Assembly: GCA_021817845.1 (NCBI GenBank)
Contig: JAKAFW010000016.1
Location: forward strand, 1 to 64,000
DNA length: 64,000 nt
Reading direction: 5' to 3'
DNA from: FEN-1297 sp021817845
GTDB taxonomy: Bacteria; Bacteroidota; Ignavibacteria; Ignavibacteriales; Ignavibacteriaceae
Shown: positions 8,209 through 16,950 of the stretch, piece after piece
Numbering within the stretch: position 1 is the first letter of the stretch
How the letters are laid out: every line of letters begins with the position of its first letter
Program-made: the position numbers and the translations under genes
Notes under the pieces: model-generated
Seen by the model: only the letters and a program-made list of their open reading frames with translations
Database searches by the model: none
Told to the model about the DNA's origin: nothing

Positions 8209-9542
8209 TATGATAACACCTCCTTTATTGCAGCAGGTTCGGGTCCATGTTTTATTTCTTTTACAAGAAGATATATGTATAAAGAGCCAATTAATAAATA
8301 AATTAATGCAAATAAAATTATCGAGAATAATACATCGCCCGCCGGAACATTCTTAGATACGGCGTCTGACGTGCGCATTACATTATAAACAATCCAGGGT
8401 TGTCTTCCGACTTCAGCAGCAATCCACCCAAGTTCACATGCAATCACAGGCAATGGGATCGCCCATACAAACATTTTCAATAAAATTTTCCTATCCCACA
8501 ATTTATTCTTCTTGAGCTGGTAAGTTGCTATCATCATAAGTAGAATAAACAACATTCCAAGAACGACCATATTATGATAGGAAACAAAAGTAATAAACAA
8601 AGGCGGTAAGTCATTTGGAGGGAAATCATTAATCCCTTGTACCTTAGCATTAAAATTGCCGAAAGCAAGCCAGCTAAGAAGTCCCGGGATTTCTATTTTT
8701 GCTTTAAGTTCGGGCGGAGGCATTACCGGAACTGCAAAAACTGCAAGCGGCGCTCCGGTTTGTGAAGTATACAAACCTTGTATTGCTGCAAACTTTGCCG
8801 GTTGATATTTAGCTACTTCCCTGCCGCTTTCATGTCCAAAGGGAAATAATTCAAGCAATGAAACTACCAAGCCAAAATAAACAGCAATTTTCATCGAGCG
8901 CTTAGCTAGTTCAGTCTCTTTATTCTTTAAAATTAAATAAGCAGAGACTCCTGCTACCATAAAAGCTCCGGCTATTAAAGCTGCATCGATAGTATGGAGA
9001 AATCTAATAACAGTAGAAGGATTAAAAACAGCATCCCAAAAATTTGTAAGCTCCGCCCGTCCATTTTTTATAATATAACCGGCGGGAGTTTGCATCCATG
9101 AACCGGCGACAATAATCCAGAACGCAGAGATAGTAGCTCCGATTGCTACCATCCAGATTGAAAACAAATGCACTCCGTTAGAAACCTTATCCCTTCCGAA
9201 TAGATATAAGCCAAGGAAAGTTGATTCAAGGAAAAATGCAAAAACTCCTTCGGCAGCTAATGGAGCTCCGAAAATATCGCCAACAAATTTGGAATACTCC
9301 GCCCAGTTAGTTCCGAACTGAAATTCCATTACTATTCCGGTAGCTACACCGACTGAAAAAGTAAGAGCCAGAATTTTTCCGAAGAACTTTCCAAGTCTAA
9401 CATAAACTTCCTCTTTCCTTTTGAAGCCGAAGCTTTCGATAATTACGAGAAGCCAGGCTAAGCCAATAGATACCGGTGGGAAAAGGAAATGAAATCCGAT
9501 TGTCATGGCGAACTGGATTCTTGACAATAAAACTGTGTCCAT
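8208..9542 (-). CDS. cydA: Cytochrome bd ubiquinol oxidase subunit I
   Basis: A 444-residue haem-carrying subunit. His18 in TIGFHFLFPP matches the haem b595 axial ligand. The acidic helix after EFQFGTNW carries the conserved glutamates of the proton channel (PLAAEGVFAFFLEST). FLHTIDAALIAG holds the next conserved His, and GRQPW lies after the quinol loop. The loop itself is short, as in the common short-Q-loop type. The start at 9542 has a strong AAGGAG ribosome site about 7 bases upstream. It is first in a two-gene operon with cydB. The role is micro-oxic respiration or oxygen protection. Confidence 0.97.
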   Translation of the reverse strand: MDTVLLSRIQFAMTIGFHFLFPPVSIGLAWLLVIIESFGFKRKEEVYVRLGKFFGKILALTFSVGVATGIVMEFQFGTNWAEYSKFVGDIFGAPLAAEGVFAFFLESTFLGLYLFGRDKVSNGVHLFSIWMVAIGATISAFWIIVAGSWMQTPAGYIIKNGRAELTNFWDAVFNPSTVIRFLHTIDAALIAGAFMVAGVSAYLILKNKETELAKRSMKIAVYFGLVVSLLELFPFGHESGREVAKYQPAKFAAIQGLYTSQTGAPLAVFAVPVMPPPELKAKIEIPGLLSWLAFGNFNAKVQGINDFPPNDLPPLFITFVSYHNMVVLGMLFILLMMIATYQLKKNKLWDRKILLKMFVWAIPLPVIACELGWIAAEVGRQPWIVYNVMRTSDAVSKNVPAGDVLFSIILFALIYLLIGSLYIYLLVKEIKHGPEPAAIKEVLS

Positions 9543-9852
9543 AAATCAACTCCTTTTTTAAGTAAAAATATCCCCGTCGACTGAATAAAACAATTTTTAT
9601 TCCAGAATTCCTCTCTAAATAGCTTTTATTATATTGTTAATATAATGAAATTCAATTAAAGGGATAATATATACCGGAATAAATTCTCAAAGTTTGAAGG
9701 ATTGCAAATTATGCCTCTCTTAGTTGAGAAATTTAATAGGATAAAAATCAAGGATAAGACTTTAAGGTGAACATTATAATATTTGCGCTTATCATTGCGA
9801 ATTGTTTTTAGGACCAATCCTGCCCTACCGAGGCTTTTGCACAACTCCAAAA

Positions 9853-10189
9853 TGTCATTTCGACGAGCGAAGTAAGTGCTCGCCCCGTTTGCGGGGAGAA
9901 ATCCCTTTCAAACTCAGTTGTCATTTCGAATCCGGCTTAAGCCGGTGAGAAATCCCATAAATAGCTCAGAAATACCGGTTGTACATTGGATATCTCAGTC
10001 GCTGATTTATCCCGTATCCGGAACTCCTTCGATATGACAGAAAAATATTTGTCATTCGACCGAAGGGAGAAATCCCACGAATAGCTCAGGCACACGAGTT
10101 GAGCATGGGATATCTCAGTCGTAGAACTCCTTCGATATGACAGAAAGATATTTGTCATTGTCGACGACCAGAGGGAGGAGAAATCCCCT
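9853..10189. repeat. Array of miniature inverted repeats with TGTCATTTCGA ends
   Basis: Units begin with TGTCATTTCGA (9853-9863, 9919-9929, 10050-10059 with one base missing) and end with the near complement TCGATATGACA (10029-10039, 10132-10142). Units 9919-10039 and 10050-10142 are separated by 11 A/T-rich bases. A decayed third start lies at about 10153-10189. Inside, GAGAAATCCC and GGGATATCTC form a second inverted pair. The perfect 14-base palindrome CCGGCTTAAGCCGG is at 9932-9945. They have no coding capacity and look like non-autonomous MITE-type elements. The first 300 bases of this gap (9543-9852) hold only the cydA leader and A/T-rich sequence. Confidence 0.75.
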
Positions 10190-10336
10190 ATATAGCCCTA
10201 TCTTTCAAATTAACCTTGGCATATTTCAGACACTCGTCACTTGTTACTCGTTACTCGTCACTCTTCCCTCGTCTACCATTTTTGTCACACCTAAATTCTT
10301 TTTCTCCCAGTTTTTGCCTAAATTTTCCCCATTTCT

Positions 10337-10380
10337 ACCAGGCCTCTAACAAGCCTATGACAAGCCTCCACCAAGCCTCT
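10337..10380. repeat. Four 11-bp direct repeats upstream of the cytochrome cluster
   Basis: The motif A(A/G)GCCT recurs at 10340, 10351, 10362 and 10373, exactly 11 bases apart. The units are ACCAGGCCTCT, AACAAGCCTAT, GACAAGCCTCC and ACCAAGCCTCT. Spacing of one helical turn and a position just upstream of TTGACA-like boxes would suit a response-regulator binding array of the OmpR/PhoB kind. A related 11-bp array lies at 47608-47651, so a dispersed repeat is the alternative. Confidence 0.5.
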
Positions 10381-10411
10381 AATTCTGATCCAATTGTTTC
10401 ATAAAAAAAGT

Positions 10412-10454
10412 TTGACAAAATTGACACAAACTCATCAACACATATTAGTATAAC
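10412..10454 (+). promoter_or_regulatory. Possible promoter of the cytochrome cluster
   Basis: TTGACA occurs twice, nine bases apart (10412-10417 and 10421-10426). A TATTAG box follows at 10443-10448, 16 bases after the second. The transcript would have a leader of about 230 bases before the start at 10685. That leader holds a TTCTCT/AGAGAA hairpin at 10525-10540. Promoter rules for this lineage are uncertain, so this is tentative. Confidence 0.35.
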
Positions 10455-10684
10455 AGCTAAAAAGTATTTACCGAAATAATAATTTACTGACGTCATTCAA
10501 CTCTTGAAAATTTTTGGCATTCTTTTCTCTCATAAGAGAACAACACTGTGTTTTTCTCACACATGGAAAGAAAATCATTAAAATTTGATGAATTTCCTTA
10601 CAATACTTTGGTTTGCTTTTTGTTTGCAAACAGCAGTCATTATAAAATGACAATAATATATAATAATAAAATTTCGGGGTCAAA

Positions 10685-12286
10685 ATGAAACTAAAACTTG
10701 TTACAATTATGTTTGTACTAGCGATAGCAGCAAACTTTTCCTTTGCTCAGGACTTTTACCTGGGTACCGGTACTCCAAGTGATCCTCAAGGTACTTCTTG
10801 CGCTTCCTGTCACTCAACTGTGAATAACGGAATTGCAACACATACCTATTATGATTCTTGGAAGCTTACCAAACATGCTCAGGCTTATGATTCCCTTAGT
10901 GGAATTTTAAGCTACAGATGCTTACAGTGCCACACCACCGGTTGGGATACGTCGGTTACTAACGGCGGCGCTGATGAATATGTTAAAGCTGATACTTCTG
11001 CTCCACACGGTTACACTATTACTAATGCTACTGGCTTCAACAGAACTAAAAATATTGGTTGCGAAGATTGCCATGGTCCTCTTGGCGATAGCACCGGAAA
11101 TTTATCGGTTGATCACTGGGGATTCTTTGGCAACGGAACTACAAATGTTCCAAGCGTCGCGGCTGATGTTTGCGGCAGATGCCATTCCGGATCGCATAAT
11201 CCTTACTTAGACGAATGGAATTTGTCCAAACATGCAATATCTACATCAAGTAATCCAACAGTTACTAATGTTGTTATTAAAAATAAATCTTGCGTAAGAT
11301 GCCATGTAGCTCAGAACTTCATCTTATATATGCAGAACCCTGCAGCTTATAGAGACACTATCTTAGTTACTGGAAACAATATTCAACCATTGACATGCGC
11401 AGCTTGCCATGATCCGCATAGCGATGCAAATCCAAAACAACTCCGTATGTCTGTTACGAATAAAGCTGTTATTTGCGATGCATGCCATAGCGTTTACCTT
11501 GATTCCGTTAACGTCAACACTGCTGTTCATCAAGACAACGGTCCTGCTTTAGACGGTGCTGCTACTTTTGGATATAGATATCCCGGACAAACTTACAGCA
11601 ATTCAGCTCATACTTTTGCAGCTACCGAAAGATGTATTACTTGCCACGTTTATGCTTCTACAACAGGCGGCACAAATACGGGTCATACATTTGAACCAAG
11701 AGTCCAAGCATGCGCTCAATGCCATTCGGATTATTTTACAAATGTTGATACATCAAATGCTGCAAAAAGATTTGACTACGATGGTGTTCAAACTACAACT
11801 GATAGCTTGATGGCTGTTTTACAAGCTAAGTTAAACAAAGCTTCTCATTCTGATTCAGCTACTGCTTCGTTTAAGGAAGCCAATTACAATCTTGGTGCTG
11901 TTTCCGGCGACGGAAGTCATGGTGTGCATAACACCCGTCTTGAACAAAAATTATTAACAGACGCTATTGCAAACTTTACTCCGACAGGAACTACAGGAGT
12001 TAAAGATGTTAATAATTTGCCAACTACTTACAGTATTAGTCAAAACTATCCTAATCCGTTTAATCCAACAACAACTATTGACTTCACACTTCCTGAAGCA
12101 AGTAATGTAAAGATTACGGTTTATGATGCTCTTGGCAAACAAGTTACTACGCTGGTTAATTCATTCTTAAACCGCGGTAATTATAAAGCTACTTGGAATG
12201 CCGATTCTTACTCATCAGGTGTTTATTTCTATAGAATAGAAGCTAAAAATTTCTTGATGGTTAAGAAAATGGTACTTCTTAAGTAA
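10685..12286 (+). CDS. Nine-haem c-type cytochrome with type IX secretion sorting tail
   Basis: A 533-residue protein with signal peptide (cleavage after about NFSFAQ, residue 22) and nine CXXCH haem sites: CASCH, CLQCH, CEDCH, CGRCH, CVRCH, CAACH, CDACH, CITCH and CAQCH. Two are arranged as a paired CXXCH module (CAACHDPH ... CDACH). From about residue 440 a T9SS C-terminal domain follows (YSISQNYPNPFNPTTTIDF ... GVYFYRIEAK ... KKMVLLK). This implies haem loading in the periplasm, then export across the outer membrane and surface attachment or release. It leads the multihaem cluster and is followed by a strong terminator. The likely role is surface electron transfer. The acceptor is unknown. 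Confidence 0.9.
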   Translation: MKLKLVTIMFVLAIAANFSFAQDFYLGTGTPSDPQGTSCASCHSTVNNGIATHTYYDSWKLTKHAQAYDSLSGILSYRCLQCHTTGWDTSVTNGGADEYVKADTSAPHGYTITNATGFNRTKNIGCEDCHGPLGDSTGNLSVDHWGFFGNGTTNVPSVAADVCGRCHSGSHNPYLDEWNLSKHAISTSSNPTVTNVVIKNKSCVRCHVAQNFILYMQNPAAYRDTILVTGNNIQPLTCAACHDPHSDANPKQLRMSVTNKAVICDACHSVYLDSVNVNTAVHQDNGPALDGAATFGYRYPGQTYSNSAHTFAATERCITCHVYASTTGGTNTGHTFEPRVQACAQCHSDYFTNVDTSNAAKRFDYDGVQTTTDSLMAVLQAKLNKASHSDSATASFKEANYNLGAVSGDGSHGVHNTRLEQKLLTDAIANFTPTGTTGVKDVNNLPTTYSISQNYPNPFNPTTTIDFTLPEASNVKITVYDALGKQVTTLVNSFLNRGNYKATWNADSYSSGVYFYRIEAKNFLMVKKMVLLK

Positions 12287-12299
12287 TAATTATTTCAGA

Positions 12300-12347
12300 G
12301 TAGAGTTCATACTTGTTTTTATGACAAGTATGAACTCTACATTTTTT
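12300..12347 (+). terminator. Strong intrinsic terminator after the T9SS cytochrome
   Basis: A perfect 17-bp stem (12300-12316 with 12324-12340) with a 7-base loop, followed by A and six T (12342-12347). It would end most transcripts after the nine-haem gene, so the next cytochrome may be made at a different level or from its own promoter. Confidence 0.9.
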
Positions 12348-12373
12348 AATAACTTAAATCCATTGGAGGAACA

Positions 12374-12949
12374 ATGTTAGGTAAACTATTAATCCCGGTG
12401 CTTTTGCTCTCCTCTTCCTTGTTATTGGCAGCTTCGGATTCTACAAAAACCGCTGAAATGCCAAAACATGGGTTTATCGGCGCTACTGCTTGTGAAATGT
12501 GCCATCATACTGATAAACAAGGAAAGCAATTTGAAATCTGGCAGAACAGCAAACATGCTTCTGCTTATAAAACTCTTCAAACTGATGAAGCTAGTAAAAT
12601 CGCTAAGGATAAAGGCTTCACTACTGCTGCAGCCGAAACCCCTGCTTGCTTAAAATGCCACGCTCCGGCTTATAATGTTGATAAATCAATGCTTGGACCT
12701 AAATACAAAATTGAAGACGGTGTTCAGTGCGAAACTTGCCATGGCGGCGGTGCTGACTATAAAATGCTCTCAATTATGAAGGATTCAACAAAAGCAATCG
12801 CCAATGGCTTGGTAATACATGCTGATCTGAAAACATTCTGTGTGACTTGTCATAATTCAGACAACCCGACTTTCAAAGCAGATCAGGCTTTTGACGTAAA
12901 TGCTATGTGGGATAAAATCAAGCATCCAGTCCCGCAAGAAGCAAAGTAA
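12374..12949 (+). CDS. Four-haem cytochrome c, c554-like
   Basis: A 191-residue periplasmic protein with a signal peptide (LLLSSSLLLAAS) and four haem sites: CEMCH, CLKCH, CETCH and CVTCH. The layout, with FIGATACEMCHH near the N terminus and WQNSKHASAYKTL between haems one and two, resembles the cytochrome c554/c-prime family of multihaem proteins. The start at 12374 is preceded by GGAGG about 6 bases upstream, a very good ribosome site. The likely role is shuttling electrons across the periplasm between inner-membrane donors and the outer-membrane cytochromes encoded on either side. A reductase activity cannot be excluded. Confidence 0.85.
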   Translation: MLGKLLIPVLLLSSSLLLAASDSTKTAEMPKHGFIGATACEMCHHTDKQGKQFEIWQNSKHASAYKTLQTDEASKIAKDKGFTTAAAETPACLKCHAPAYNVDKSMLGPKYKIEDGVQCETCHGGGADYKMLSIMKDSTKAIANGLVIHADLKTFCVTCHNSDNPTFKADQAFDVNAMWDKIKHPVPQEAK

Positions 12950-13041
12950 TATTTGGGATTCTAATTCTCATTCTTTGGGTTGTATTAAAAATGGTTTTTA
13001 TACAGAACAATATTTTTGCGCCTCAAGGTTATTCCCATGGG

Positions 13042-13088
13042 CAAAGCGAGATTCTGGGTTAACACTTGAGTTATTGAATCTCGCTTTG
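13042..13088 (+). other. Long hairpin between the four-haem cytochrome and the barrel gene
   Basis: CAAAGCGAGATTC (13042-13054) pairs perfectly over 13 bases with GAATCTCGCTTTG (13076-13088) across a 21-base loop. No T run follows, so it is not a standard terminator. It could be an RNA processing or stability element within the operon, or part of a repeat. Confidence 0.5.
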
Positions 13089-13166
13089 ATCCAAACAAAT
13101 GTTTTAGCAAGGGTAAGGGAAGTATATTTTTTTTGACAGCTTTGTTTAGAAGAAACGAAAACTAAT

Positions 13167-14444
13167 ATGAAAAAACTTTTTACTATTATTTTTATCATTG
13201 GAATTTCTATCGTTATTTTGCCTCAAAGCTTTAACGGTAGATTCTCATCTTCGGTTTATTCATTCCAAACGTTCGATTCGACTTCATCATCGAATACATA
13301 CTTGCGTTCTTATCAAATGTTGAATTTGAACATCAACCAAGGGAACGTTTCGCTGCGTTCTTATATGAATTTGGAAGGCGATCTATCAGGCGTCAAGATG
13401 ATGGATGATCCAATGCTAAGGTTCTATAATTTATATTTAGAGGTTCGGGATTTATTTGATCTTGCCACCATAAAATTAGGTAGACAGCCTATCTTTAATA
13501 GCGTTGCCGGTGGGGTTTATGACGGAATAAATGTCGACCTGAAAAAAAGTGCATATAAATTTAACGGTTATTATGGCGGTGATGTCCCGGCATATGATAA
13601 ACTGCAGCTAACCAACAAATGGGACAAAGATTTTATCCTTGGCGGAAAATTTACGACTGTCGCTCTCGAGAATTTTCAGATGTCTCTTAGTTATGTCGAT
13701 AAAAATTTTCAGCCTGAACCATATTGGGCTACAAGACTTGACGCTAACCTAAACCCCATTCAAGTTTTAATTAGTAACAATTCCCTTCAATATCAATTCA
13801 CGTCCGCAGAAGTAAATTATAGCTATAAAGATAAGGTGAATATTTTCACAACTTATGATTATGACTTAAACTTTAACCGGACTTCCAAAGTTGAATTTGA
13901 CGGAGGGTATTCTCCTGATAAAAATTTAAGGCTCAGTTTATATTATAACTACCGTGCTCCAATGATTAGCTACAACTCCATATTTTCTGTGTTTGATTAC
14001 GGAAATACACAGGAAGTGGAAGTCGGCGCCGATTACACAATCAACAAATTCTTTACCGTGACCGGAAGATACGGTAACGTAATTTATCAGGATGCTAATT
14101 CTCAGCGTGTTACGGTCGGAATAAATTCAAATTACGGAAGTATCAGCTATCGAAAAACATTTGGTTATGCCGGCGAACTTGATGCCCTATCTCTTTATTC
14201 AGCATATACAGTGCTTAATGGTTTGCTAACACCATCAGTCGGTGTATCATTCACACAATATAAATTATCCTCTGATCCAAATGAACCGCTTAACCATCTT
14301 GCGGCAATAATCGGCGGGTTTAATATTCGACCATGGACTCTATTATCTTTTGATTTACAGGCACAGTACATGGATAATAAAATCTATAGAAATGACTTCC
14401 GAATGTTCTTGAAACTCAATTACTGGTTTAACTCAAATTTTTAA
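13167..14444 (+). CDS. Outer-membrane beta-barrel protein, candidate porin of a porin-cytochrome complex
   Basis: A 425-residue protein with signal peptide (KKLFTIIFIIGISIVILPQS) and, from there on, alternating short polar/aromatic strands. It ends in an aromatic C terminus (LNYWFNSNF), as barrel proteins do. It has no cysteine haem sites. It sits between multihaem cytochrome genes and is 10 bases before the 14-haem gene, the arrangement of MtrB/OmbB-type porins that insulate cytochromes through the outer membrane. I cannot show homology to those families by eye, so the role is inferred from context. A general substrate porin is the alternative. Confidence 0.65.
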   Translation: MKKLFTIIFIIGISIVILPQSFNGRFSSSVYSFQTFDSTSSSNTYLRSYQMLNLNINQGNVSLRSYMNLEGDLSGVKMMDDPMLRFYNLYLEVRDLFDLATIKLGRQPIFNSVAGGVYDGINVDLKKSAYKFNGYYGGDVPAYDKLQLTNKWDKDFILGGKFTTVALENFQMSLSYVDKNFQPEPYWATRLDANLNPIQVLISNNSLQYQFTSAEVNYSYKDKVNIFTTYDYDLNFNRTSKVEFDGGYSPDKNLRLSLYYNYRAPMISYNSIFSVFDYGNTQEVEVGADYTINKFFTVTGRYGNVIYQDANSQRVTVGINSNYGSISYRKTFGYAGELDALSLYSAYTVLNGLLTPSVGVSFTQYKLSSDPNEPLNHLAAIIGGFNIRPWTLLSFDLQAQYMDNKIYRNDFRMFLKLNYWFNSNF

Positions 14445-14454
14445 CTGATGTAAT

Positions 14455-15663
14455 ATGAAAATTAAATACCTTTATATTTTTGTTCTTCCTCTTGCAGTGG
14501 CTCTTTTTATTTTCAGCGCATTCTTTTTGAGAAGCGACCCTAAAGGCATTGGAAACAAAGGCATTATTAAGTTTTCCCATAAAGTTCACAATGGAAATGC
14601 TGCATGCGAAGATTGCCATACTGCGGTTCCTAAAAGTACTTCTCTTAAAGATAACTTGATGCCCAACCATGACGCCTGTTCAAGCTGTCATGATGTAACT
14701 GACAAGACTAAGTGCGATAAATGCCACTACGATAATATTTATAAACCGTTGATCCAAAAGAAATCGGAATTGAAGTTCAGTCATCAATTCCATCTGGATA
14801 AACAGAAAATCAAATGCGAAACCTGCCACAAAGGAGTTTTTGACGTAGCTTATGCAGAAGATGCGGTTCAGCCTTATCCCAAAATGGAAACATGCTACTC
14901 ATGCCATAACAATAAATCAACGGCTTCAAACGAATGCATTAGTTGTCATACATCAACGGCAGACTTAAAACCGCAATCGCACAAAAGCGGAGATTTTCTT
15001 CAAACGCATAAATTTGCTGCAAGAGATTTTAACGCAAATTGTATAATGTGCCACGATAACGCTTCATGCCAGGAATGTCATACCGGAACAACTATGCTTA
15101 CAGGAAATGGCACTCCGAATGATTTTTATCAACCTTATTCCCCGACAAATTCCAAAGACGGAGTTAAACAGCAGCAGATTACCAGAGTTCACGATCTTAA
15201 CTACAGGTTTACCCATGGTATTGATGCAAAAGGAAAGACTGCTGAGTGCCAATCGTGCCATCAAATAAATACTTTTTGTGCAACTTGCCATCAATCAAAG
15301 CAGGGTGATTTTTCACTTGGAGGTATCGAACCGACCTCACACTTAGAGCCAAACTTTATGACAATAGGCGTTGGCTCCGGAGGCGGAGAACATGCAACTT
15401 TAGCAAGAAGAGATATTGAAAGTTGTGCTGCCTGCCATGACGTTCAAGGCGGTGATCCTACTTGTATTCAATGCCATACTGATCCGGACGGAATCCAAGG
15501 AACAAATCCAAGAACTCACCCGCGAAATTATATGCATGATGTTCACGGTGATTGGCATACAAGCCAGGGTTCTGTTTGCTTTAATTGCCATACCGGTTCT
15601 TCCCCATCTTCGCCGGCTGGCGTTGGGTTCTGCGGTTACTGTCATGGTTCAAATGTACACTGA
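14455..15663 (+). CDS. Fourteen-haem c-type cytochrome
   Basis: A 402-residue protein with an N-terminal hydrophobic segment (about residues 5-25) that could be an uncleaved anchor or signal peptide. I count 14 CXXCH sites, in order CEDCH, CSSCH, CDKCH, CETCH, CYSCH, CISCH, CIMCH, CQECH, CQSCH, CATCH, CAACH, CIQCH, CFNCH and CGYCH. Many are preceded by FSHxxH, typical of c7/c3-like haem wires with a distal histidine. That is one haem per about 29 residues, as in MtrA-type periplasmic conduits. It follows the barrel gene by 10 bases and precedes a haem lipoprotein by 6, so the three form a tight unit. Probably the trans-outer-membrane wire. Confidence 0.88.
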   Translation: MKIKYLYIFVLPLAVALFIFSAFFLRSDPKGIGNKGIIKFSHKVHNGNAACEDCHTAVPKSTSLKDNLMPNHDACSSCHDVTDKTKCDKCHYDNIYKPLIQKKSELKFSHQFHLDKQKIKCETCHKGVFDVAYAEDAVQPYPKMETCYSCHNNKSTASNECISCHTSTADLKPQSHKSGDFLQTHKFAARDFNANCIMCHDNASCQECHTGTTMLTGNGTPNDFYQPYSPTNSKDGVKQQQITRVHDLNYRFTHGIDAKGKTAECQSCHQINTFCATCHQSKQGDFSLGGIEPTSHLEPNFMTIGVGSGGGEHATLARRDIESCAACHDVQGGDPTCIQCHTDPDGIQGTNPRTHPRNYMHDVHGDWHTSQGSVCFNCHTGSSPSSPAGVGFCGYCHGSNVH

Positions 15664-15669
15664 TAATAA

Positions 15670-16554
15670 ATGGAAATTAAAATGAAATACTTTCTTATAA
15701 ACATATTATTAGCGTTTGCTTTCGGAATAATATTAATTGGTTGCAGCGATTTGCAAAATAATATTCCTGTCACTCCTCAACTTAGCGCACATAAACCGGG
15801 AAATTTAGATCCTACCTCGCCTAACTTTCACGGCAATATTGTTAAAGCTAACAATTGGAATATGAAAGATTGCCAGCAATGCCATGCTGCTGACTATAGC
15901 GGCGGTACAACCGGAGCAAGCTGCAAATCATGTCATAAATCTCCGCAAGGTCCCGAAGCATGCAATACATGCCACGGAAATTTTTCAGATACAACAGGAA
16001 CTTATATTGCCCCTCCGAGAGATTTGAATGGGGATACAACGACAACGGTAGTTGGAGTTGGAGCTCATTTTAATCATTTATATGGTAATTCAATAAGCAC
16101 TGTCAGTTGTTCAAATTGCCACGTAGTACCCCAATCGGTTTATTCGCCCGGGCATATAAATCCGGGACAACCTGCTCAAGTAAACTTAACGGGCTTAGCT
16201 TCTGCAAACGTAGCATCAAATGCTTCTTATGATTATAACGCCGCCTCTTGCTCAAATACATACTGCCACGGCAACTTTGTGTTCTCGGTAGACTCTGCCC
16301 TTCCGGGTGATCAATTTGCTTTCGCTGACAGTCAAATGGTCGGTAATAATAAAACAGTAACTTGGAATAAAGTTGATGGAACACAAGCTGCTTGCGGATC
16401 ATGCCATGATCTGCCGCCAAAGGGACATATTGGTTATCAACAATTCCCAATCACTTCATGCGTTGCATGCCATGAAGGTGTTGTTGATGATCAAGGAAAT
16501 ATCATTGACAAGACTAAGCATATAAACGGGAAAGTTAATGTAAGAGGGAATTAA
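15670..16554 (+). CDS. Seven-haem lipoprotein cytochrome with a CX4CH site
   Basis: A 294-residue lipoprotein with lipobox LIGC after a hydrophobic helix (cysteine near residue 25). It has six CXXCH sites (CQQCH, CKSCH, CNTCH, CSNCH, CGSCH, CVACH) and one expanded CSNTYCH (CX4CH). The stretch CSNTYCHG, then WNKVDG, then CGSCHDLPPKGH matches the paired CX4CH/CXXCH domain known mainly from Geobacter-type cytochromes. It is the last gene of the barrel/cytochrome unit and ends at a terminator. By analogy with MtrC or OmcB it may be the outer-membrane-anchored terminal cytochrome. Met5 (15682) is a possible alternative start. Confidence 0.85.
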   Translation: MEIKMKYFLINILLAFAFGIILIGCSDLQNNIPVTPQLSAHKPGNLDPTSPNFHGNIVKANNWNMKDCQQCHAADYSGGTTGASCKSCHKSPQGPEACNTCHGNFSDTTGTYIAPPRDLNGDTTTTVVGVGAHFNHLYGNSISTVSCSNCHVVPQSVYSPGHINPGQPAQVNLTGLASANVASNASYDYNAASCSNTYCHGNFVFSVDSALPGDQFAFADSQMVGNNKTVTWNKVDGTQAACGSCHDLPPKGHIGYQQFPITSCVACHEGVVDDQGNIIDKTKHINGKVNVRGN

Positions 16555-16580
16555 TTTCAGAAACTGAGGAATGCAAAAAA

Positions 16581-16607
16581 GCCGTCAATAAAATGACGGC
16601 TTTTTTT
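16581..16607 (+). terminator. Intrinsic terminator of the cytochrome cluster
   Basis: GCCGTCA (16581-16587), a six-base loop, TGACGGC (16594-16600), then seven T. The A run before it means it could also act for the gene reading in from the right (16641-16835, minus strand). Confidence 0.92.
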
Positions 16608-16640
16608 ATAGAAAATTTTAAGAGTCAATAAATAGTTTAT

Positions 16641-16835
16641 CTATTTATTTTTCTCCTCTTTCATAGTGGAAATTCCGAATGGTAGATATGCAGGGCAAAC
16701 CTTAATCATTGCTGTACCCAATGGAAGAACAGCTAATAGTCCCCACCATGATTGATAAACGATCCCCAAAACGGCAATTACAATACCGAGGATAACCCTA
16801 AACCAGCGATCGGTGCTACCAATGTTTTTTTTCAC
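16641..16835 (-). CDS. Small DUF2892 inner-membrane protein
   Basis: A 64-residue protein matching DUF2892 (the membrane part of YgaP-like proteins). It has the GSTDRWFRVILG opening, two hydrophobic helices (about 14-30 and 32-45) and VCPAYLPFGIST with a conserved Cys-Pro. The family is widespread and often linked to sulfur or rhodanese proteins, but no rhodanese domain is present here. It stands alone, convergent with the cytochrome cluster and sharing its bidirectional terminator. Function is not known. Confidence 0.85.
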   Translation of the reverse strand: MKKNIGSTDRWFRVILGIVIAVLGIVYQSWWGLLAVLPLGTAMIKVCPAYLPFGISTMKEEKNK

Positions 16836-16950
16836 TTTTCAGATCTCCTTAAATTGTTAGTGTAATATAATAACTTTTTAAATACTTACCTATTTGATAC
16901 ATTTTTAAATACAACGATTCTGTTCCCTAAGTTCATCCCATTTATCTTAA

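Noticed and set aside
10547..10561. TGTGTTTTTCTCACA, resembling a CRP/FNR-type palindrome upstream of the nine-haem cytochrome
   Set aside because: The half-sites are one base too close and one arm base is wrong. There is no second supporting site.
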